64,000 bases of DNA. Source: Chalciporus piperatus (Eukaryota; Basidiomycota; Agaricomycetes; Boletales; Boletaceae). The notes under the pieces are model-generated. The model worked only from the letters and a program-made list of their open reading frames with translations, made no database searches and was not told where the DNA came from. Below, one piece after another: positions 57,065 through 64,000 of this stretch. The stretch is from positions 248,001-312,000 of the forward strand of contig JBBPTG010000010.1 in assembly GCA_038093975.1 (NCBI GenBank), read 5' to 3'. The first letter of the stretch is position 1. Each line of letters starts with the position of its first letter. The position numbers and the translations under genes are program-made.

Positions 57065-60000
57065 ATGTCCAGCCCCGACATACCTCTTCACACCATCGCA
57101 CCGAAATCACGACCACGCGACGGGTACGCTCCTCTCCGAGACCACGAGAACCTCAACCGACACATACACGACGAAGCCAGACATAGAGAAGGGATGCATA
57201 CCGGTGTACTCAGGAGCGCCGCCGCGATTCGAGCTACGTCGAGGAGTCTTGGGAGTGGACGTTCGAAAGGAAAGGGGAAGCAGAGAGAGAGGTATGCGGA
57301 CGAGAGTGATGAGGAGGCGACGCTGCTTCTTGGAAATGTCGATCTCGAGCGGAGCGCGAGTGGGGGTGTGGAAGTGGAAGATGAAGGGGTAATTGGAGGC
57401 GAGGGACAGGGTTCGACGAGGTTGAAGCGGTTGCAGAGGGGAGGTTCAAGTCTCGGCAAGAAGGACAAGTCTCGTGCGATCCCGTTCAGGCCTTCAGGTG
57501 TGCATATATTTCCTTCCTGTTCATTTGGACTGGCTACTGATCATTGTATGCGCATCACCTGCAAACAGACAAGTTTCAATCTCGGTTTCCACCAAACATC
57601 GCGCGCAACCAAAAGTACAACATATTCACCTTCTTCCCCGTCGTTCTATATGAACAATTTAAATTCTTCTTCAATCTATACTTTCTGCTGGTCGCACTGT
57701 CACAGTTCGTTCCAGCACTCAAGATTGGTGAGTACCCCCATCTTTCAACTCTTTCCTCCATACCGACGTGTTGCTCTCCAGGATTTATAATCACTTATGT
57801 GGCACCTCTCGCCTTCGTTCTATTCGTTACCATGGGCAAAGAGGCATATGACGACTACAAACGCAATCTCCGAGACCGTGAGGCCAATTCCCAAAAATAT
57901 CTGATCCTAGTTCCCCCTTTACCTACCCACAAACGCTCCGGTTCTCATTCTTCCGAATCAACCACCCTATTTGACGCCGGTGATCCCGAACTACAGGACC
58001 GTTCCCACTCCCATCCAGACTCCGGTCCCCACACACGTTCCGTTCCCTCTTCGTCTCTCAAAGTCGGGGACCTCGTACTCCTGGAGAAGAACGATCGCGT
58101 TCCTGCCGATATGATCCTCCTCCGAACGTCCGATCCATCTGGCACATGTTTTATACGTACAGACCAACTCGACGGAGAGACCGACTGGAAAGCCCGCGTC
58201 GCCGTGGGCGTAACACAAGGGTTGAAAGGCGGCGAAAGAGAGGTTATGATGCTCGAAGGTGAAGTATATGCGGATGCTCCTATCAAGGATATACACAGTT
58301 TCGTCGGGACGATCACTGTGCGCTCGATTCCTGGTTTGGGGCGTGGACAAGATGACACGAATGCCACTCCGACGGTGGAATCGCTGTCGGCCGAGAATAT
58401 GCTTTGGGCAAATACGGTGTTGGCCGCGGGGTCTGCTGTTGGGTTCGTGGTCTATACGGGAAGTGAGACGAGGGCGGTCATGAATACGAGTCATCCTGAG
58501 ACGAAAGTTGGGTTGTTGGACCTGGAGATCAACAGGCTCGCCAAGGTATGGCATCACCTCCTCATTTATCTTCAGCCCAACTCTCCATTTTTCTTCTTGT
58601 TGATGGTTTTGTATCCCTGGTTGTTCTTTATAGATTCTTTGTGCAGTCACGTTCGCGCTCTCCGTCGTACTCGTTGCCCTGAACGGATTCCGCGGGTTGT
58701 GGTACATCTATGTGTTCAGGTTCTTGATTCTCTTTTCGTCTATCATTCCTATCAGGTGCGTTCCTTACTTCTCACTTCTCCCTCCTTGCGAGTTTCCTTT
58801 TGTCAACACTTTTTTCTCCTCATTCTTGTATGTATGACTGACCCTCTACCTCAAGTCTCCGCGTCAACCTCGACATGGGCAAGACCGTATATGCGCAGCA
58901 AATCATGTCGGACAGCGAGATTCCAGGTACTATCGTCCGCACAAGCACGCTCCCCGAAGAACTTGGCAGAATCGAATATTTGTTAAGTGACAAGACCGGG
59001 ACGCTCACGCAGAACGGTTAGTATTCCGACCCTCACTAACTCGAGCATCCAGCTAGACAATCGAAACAGAAATGGAGATGAAGAAACTGCACATGGGTAC
59101 GATGTCGTTTGGGTTCGACGCCATGGACGAAGTCGCGCATCAACTCGCGATGGCATTCGGGGCTGAACAAGGTAGAGTTGATTTCCCGGTCATTTTCGAG
59201 AGACGACATGAATATATGCGTTGTAAGGTGCTAAGCCCTCGGGGACTCCCACTGGCGCGCAGCTCGCTACACGTGGCCGAAGAGATATGTCTTCCAGATT
59301 ACGAGACGTTGTCCTCAGTCTCGCCCTGTGTCACAATGTATGCGTCTGGTTTTCCCTTATGGAATGCACTGATTGACCTGATACGCAGGTAACCCCGGTC
59401 ACGAATGACGACGGTACTATAACCTACCAAGCGTCCTCCCCAGACGAGGTTGCCATCGTCAAATGGACCGAGTCGGTCGGCCTAACCCTTGTTGCACGAG
59501 ACCGCACATCTATCACCCTTCAAACGCCCGCCGGTTCAACGCTCACCTACGATATTCTCGAACTCTTCCCCTTCACCTCCGAATCAAAACGCATGAGTAT
59601 CGTCGTTCGGGACACTCACACTGGCGATATATTGTTCTTGCAAAAGGGTGCAGACGTCGTCATGGCAAAGATCGTGCAAAAGAACGATTGGCTCGAGGAG
59701 GAGACCGGGAATATGGCTCGTGAGGGACTACGGACGTTGGTCGTTGGCAGGAAACGATTGAGCGCGCAACATTATGCAGCGTTCAAACAACGGCATCACG
59801 AAGCGAGCGTGAAGACTGAAGGGCGGAACGAAGCCATGGCGGCCGTCGTATCTGAATACTTGGAGAGGGATCTCGAGTTATTGGGATTGACGGGTGTGGA
59901 GGATAAGTTGCAAGACGAGGTCAAGTCGTCATTGGAACTGCTGAGGAATGCGGGGATCAAGATTTGGATGTTGACGGGCGATAAGATCGAGACGGCGAGG

Positions 60001-61504
60001 TGTATCGCTATTTCGACGAAACTGGTGGCGAGGAATCAGTACATCCATGAGGTTGCGAAACGTGAGTCCCGACTCGCGCACTCATCTCGGCGGTGGCATC
60101 ACTAAGCGGTTTTCTTAGTGACAACGTCCGATCAAGCTCGTGACGAGCTCGAGTTCCTGCAGTCCAAACTAGACTGTTGCCTGGTCATTGACGGTGACTC
60201 TCTTCAGGTACGTCGATCTCTCTTCAGTGTATGAACGTTTGTTGACCGTCGCCGTTGATAGCTCTGCTTGAACTTGTACAAGAACGAATTTATTGAAATC
60301 ACCACCAAGCTGTCCGCGGTCGTTGCGTGCCGCTGCTCTCCTACCCAGAAAGCAGATGTCGCTCGCCTCATTCGTCAGTATACCAAAAAGCGAGTGTGTT
60401 GCATCGGTGACGGTGGAAACGATGTGAGCATGATTCAGGCTGCCAACGTCGGTGAGTCCGATGAATGAGTCACCTCGAATCGCCTGGAAACTCAACTCGC
60501 TCACTTGATATAGGTGTCGGCATCGTGGGCAAAGAAGGCAAACAAGCCTCCCTCGCCGCCGACTTCTCCGTCACCCAATTCAGTCACCTCACCAAACTCC
60601 TCATGTGGCACGGTCGCAACTCTTACCGTCGTTCCGCCAAACTCGCCCAGTTCGTCATTCACCGTGGTTTGATCATCTCGGTCATGCAAGCCGTGTTTTC
60701 GGCGATATTCTACTTTGCGCCAATCGCATTGTATCAGGGGTGGTTGATGATTGGGTATGCGACAATTTATACGATGGCGCCCGTGTTTTCGTTGGTGTTG
60801 GATACGGATGTGAACGAAGACATGGCGTTGATATACCCTGAGTTGTACAAGGAGCTGACAAAGGTAGGAGTGTCCGTCCGTCTCCTTGAAGTTGTGTGTT
60901 TATTGACCTTTGGGACTTTCCAGGGCCGAGCGCTCTCTTACAAGACGTTCTTCCAATGGTTGATGATCAGCATATACCAAGGTCTGTGCCAACGAATCTG
61001 GGATCGAAAAAACAGACATTGCTTACGCTGGGTTTCATCGCAGGCGCGGCCATCATGATCATGTCCCTCGTGCTATTCGAGACCGAATTCCTGAATATCG
61101 TCTCGATATCTTTCACGTCACTTATCCTTAACGAACTGATCATGGTCGCGCTTGAAATCACGACATGGTGAGTTTTTCTCTCCGCTCTACCGTTCCGCAT
61201 CGCTGCTGATCAACAGCGTATTCAGGCATATATACATGGTTATCTCGGAGGTCATCACGCTCTTCTTCTATGTGATTAGCATCGCGTTCCTACCGGAATA
61301 CTTTGGTGAGTTCATTCGACCCATCTGTGAACCAACGAGCGTTACATGCTCACTCGCGCGCGTTCGCAAGACCTCGAATTTGTCGTCTCCACTCGTTTTG
61401 CATGGAAGGTAGCAGTCATGGTGGCGATCAGTGCGCTCCCTCTGTGGGTGATCAAGTTGATTCGTCGTAGAATTGCACCGGCAGTGTATAGCAAGCTCCT
61501 ATAG
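57065..61504 (+). CDS. NEO1: NEO1-type P4-ATPase (phospholipid flippase)
   Basis: Aminophospholipid flippase of Golgi/endosomal membranes. Start ATG 57065; exons 57065-57497, 57569-57727, 57782-58545, 58634-58755, 58856-59016, from 59070, then about eight more to 61504. The N-terminal 144 residues are disordered and charged. First helices follow [15 protein letters not shown] and [24 protein letters not shown], a Neo1/ATP9 signature. A-domain [11 protein letters not shown]4-specific [12 protein letters not shown]; phosphorylation site [11 protein letters not shown] (Asp near 539); [47 protein letters not shown]. Membrane C-half [13 protein letters not shown]...[12 protein letters not shown]. 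Unlike most P4-ATPases, Neo1 needs no Cdc50 partner. The intron after AEQ (59172 on) is not settled. Confidence 0.92.
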
Positions 61505-61744
61505 TACATAGACAGCCCATCACTGCGAGTTCCCGGAAATAAGTTATACTTTATGCTGTCCTGGGCCAATAGAACACCGATCCCTATTGTGACCTACGAG
61601 CGAGACATGTCAACTGTGAGCAATGGAAGAGTGATAGAATGAAAAGGATCGTGTCTATCCTTCAAAGTGAAGGTGAAAAAACATCTTGATGGACAGCAGG
61701 AAAAAGGAAAATAAATATTGAGACCCGTAGGTCTACCACTCCGG

Positions 61745-61772
61745 AAAAGCGTGTCATCCTTGTGCAGGGGCC

Positions 61773-61803
<31 letters not shown>

Positions 61804-61828
61804 TAACGTATGCAACCCCGAAGGGTGC
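61745..61828 (-). ncRNA. U6 spliceosomal snRNA
   Basis: The minus strand holds the invariant U6 core: ATACAGAGAAGATTAGCATG and GCCCCTGCACAAGGATGACA, preceded by AATTGGAACG. The 5' stem-loop is GCACCC-TTCG-GGGTTGC. RNA polymerase III terminator TTTT follows GACACGC directly, so the 3' extension seen in animals is absent and the RNA is about 84 nt. No intron interrupts it, unlike some other basidiomycete and yeast U6 genes. No clear TATA box 25-30 bp upstream. Confidence 0.96.
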
Positions 61829-62175
61829 AATTAAATATGGAGATGATGGGTAGCAACGAACGCAGTTTTGTTTTGTGCTCGGGAGACTTGGCTATTGGAT
61901 TGCCTTGTATGGGCATGCCGCCAAAGCGTCACAATGGGGACTGCCACAGTGGCTGTGATCTTTGGGTAGACGATCACTTGCAAACACCGAGTTTTCAAAT
62001 CTTTATAATGTATTTCTGCTTTGTTACTCGACACACATCATCGGAGACGGAGATTGCAGATGAAGCAAAGAAGGAGGGATAACAAAACGGACGTATCGAG
62101 AGTCAGGACTGGGGAGGTACCAATGGAGAGAGCGAACTAGAAACACTACACTAGTAAGGTGGTACTACACTGATA
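61829..62175. other. intergenic region U6 / NST1
   Basis: U6 5' flank and NST1 3' end. Nothing else recognised. Confidence 0.45.
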
Positions 62176-64000
62176 TTAATTCAAGTCAGTTGCCAGAAAC
62201 GAGTTTGGGAAGAAGCCGGCGGAAGACTGCCACGAGGGATCCGGACTTATGTTCCCCCAAAGCGAAGCACCCATTGGTGGTCGTGGTGACCCAAAGCCAG
62301 GTGGAGGTGCAGGGGGACCCCAAGGGGGTCGTGTCTCGCCGACGAGAGTGCGAGGACTTGCGCTGCTGCCCCACGACTGTCCTACAGCACCAGGTACCAT
62401 GCGTCTCCCGGGAGGTGGGACGACCTCGTCGTCGTCCGCTGCGAGAGCAGATGATCCCAGGACACCCTTCGGACTCGGCGAACGACGAATAGGTGAGCCT
62501 GAGCCTGACCCCCCTGCTTCGCCAGTTGTAGGCCGAGCGATGGGTGCTATCGGGGCTGGAGGAGCAATGGGAGCAATAGAGACCGGTCTCGCAACAGGTC
62601 CAGGTCCAAAGTCTGGTACAGACGCGCGTCGGGAAGAGCTGGCAGCCAACTGTGTCGGAGAAGCGAGGGGATTCTGGACCACTTTCGACGGCGGGCCTAT
62701 GGGCGCTGTTTGAGGAAGACCACGGCCAAAGGGAGAGTCGAATGGAGAAGGCGATCCAAAGGCCCTGGAGAGTGCAGAAGGGGCCAACGAGGGAGGTGGT
62801 GCTTGTTGCATCGATGGTCCAGGTCCAGGTCCAAAAACTCCAAAAGGCGGTGGCGGCGGTGGGTACGGGGGGAGTGCGCCTAGGGGAGGAATCATCCCAG
62901 CACCTAGAGGGTACACGAGGGCCGAGGGAGCTTGGAAGCTGTTCTGAGTGGAAGGGACGACGGGCGTGGCAGGTTGAGAGGTAGTGACCAGGGGGCGAGC
63001 AGGAACTGGACGAGTAGGCGTAGTAGCGGCTGTTGCGGGTGCAGGAGGAGCAACGGGCTTGTTCAGGATCTTCTTCGCAGAGCCATTGGTGCTCTGCGAA
63101 CGTTGAGTGGAGCCCGAAGCCCGAGGAGACGTTGGTTGGCGAGGAGTCTTGGTAGTAGCAGCACGTTGCTGTTGGGCAAGACGTTCCTTCTCAGCCTTCT
63201 CTTCCCTCTCCTTCGCTAGCTTCTTCTCTCTCTCCTCCTTCTCTTGTTGTTCCTTCCTTGCCGCTTCGCGTGCTGCCTTCTCAGCAGCAGCTTTGGCCTC
63301 GCGCTCTTCCTTGGCCTTGCGCTCCTTTTCCTCTCTCTCACGTCTCTCCTGCTTAGCCTTCTCCTCTTTTTCCTTGCGTTTCCGTTCTCGCTCAGCTTCG
63401 CGCTCCCTCTCCTCTGCAAGGCGCTTGCGACGCTCCTCCTCTTTGCGTTGCTTCTCTTCTTCAGCAGCTTTGCGAGTAGCTTCCCGCTTGACCCTTTCCT
63501 CTTCCCGTTTCTTGCGCATCTCCTCCTCGTGAGCCTGCTGCTTGGCCTTCAAAGCTGCGTCTTCGGCCGCCTTCTCCGCCGCCTTGGCTGCTCGCTCTTC
63601 ATCCTTTGCTTGTTTCTGCTGCCTAAAACCAACGCTCAATAACACACACGGAATGCCGAACAATGCACGTTACTTTTTCTTGTCCTTCTTCTTCTGGTTC
63701 TGACTCTGCTTCTTGTTCTCCCGTTCCTTCGAGATCTTGTCTTCCTCCTCCAGCTCACGAAGCAGCTGTTGCTGACGCTCTTGCGCTACCTTTTCTCGGT
63801 ACGCCGAAAGGACTCGTTGCTCGAACATGCGGGCAGCAAAAATAGAGAACATCCGCTTCCCCTCCTCCATCTTCTGCTCCTCGGTCATGACCTTCGTACC
63901 AAGATCCGTCAGTACAAGGGATGGTGGGACGTGGTTGGGGACTCACCTCCTCTTCATCGTCCTCGTCATCCTCGTCCTCTTCATCTTCCTCGTCCTCGTC
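62176..64000 (-). CDS. NST1: NST1 stress-response protein (5' end outside window)
   Basis: 3' portion of a large coiled-coil protein related to yeast Nst1, linked to salt tolerance and mRNA-associated stress response. Visible exons: 64000-63947 (acidic Glu/Asp run, continues off the edge), 63891-63674, 63622-62176. The diagnostic block [20 protein letters not shown], then [15 protein letters not shown], is in the second exon. After the 51-nt intron come about 170 residues of Glu/Lys/Arg/Ala heptads (long coiled coil), then a Pro/Ser-rich low-complexity tail to ATDLN. The repetitive Glu/Lys codons generate large mirror frames on the other strand, which are not genes. Confidence 0.9.

Noticed and set aside
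62190..63845. Plus-strand Ser/Leu/Phe-rich frames opposite NST1
   Set aside because: Mirror frames of Glu/Lys-rich heptad codons on the minus strand; no independent evidence.

Overview
The window looks like nuclear DNA of a filamentous basidiomycete, probably an agaricomycete. The genes are packed closely and cut by many 50-60 nt introns. The gene set includes a class I hydrophobin, an F-box protein, a BTB protein, a DUF6534-type membrane protein, and KDZ and Plavaka-like transposons. The style resembles Rhizoctonia/Ceratobasidiaceae genomes, but nothing here fixes the species.

Left gene block (1-15114): a Rho4-type GTPase, PBN1 (GPI mannosyltransferase subunit), a bifunctional 6-phosphofructo-2-kinase/fructose-2,6-bisphosphatase, a DUF6534 multispan membrane protein, PDX1 (vitamin B6 synthase), mitochondrial ribosomal protein mL49, a hypothetical proline-rich protein, an Arg/Asp/Ser-rich nuclear-type protein, an L-type cyclin and tRNA-Asp(GTC). 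These are ordinary housekeeping genes. Most exon structures close with conserved reading phase.

Accessory block (about 15100-44900): the centre of the window is a giant DNA transposon of about 23.9 kb (16804-40721) with inverted ends. Each end has a unique stretch of about 175 bp followed by an array of 33-bp repeats, about 14 copies on the left and 45 on the right. The element encodes a KDZ (Kyakuja-Dileera-Zisupton) transposase with a CxC2 cysteine cluster, and convergent to it a TET/JBP-type 2-oxoglutarate/Fe(II) DNA dioxygenase. It also carries at least three cargo genes: a Zn(II)2Cys6 protein, an AT-hook protein and an unknown. The giant element is itself riddled with younger insertions. 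These are a 2.96-kb fold-back element built of 158-bp repeats, two poly(A)-tailed retroposons (one with a 12-bp target duplication inside an exon), and a 2.78-kb hAT-like element with an 8-bp target duplication inside a TET/JBP exon. Next to its right end lies a 5'-truncated Plavaka/CACTA-like transposase, then a decayed alpha/beta hydrolase.

Right gene block (45071-64000): a BTB protein, an F-box protein, QCR2 (complex III core 2), an MDR-family oxidoreductase, a decayed WD40 gene, an inverted partial copy of the hydrolase region, a hydrophobin, a NEO1-type P4-ATPase flippase, U6 snRNA, and the 3' part of NST1, which runs off the right edge.

The most interesting object is the KDZ element carrying a TET/JBP gene. 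The pairing of these two families in basidiomycetes is known. The subterminal inverted minisatellites, the nested insertions and the CGA-to-TGA-like stops in the dioxygenase are the parts worth a second look here.
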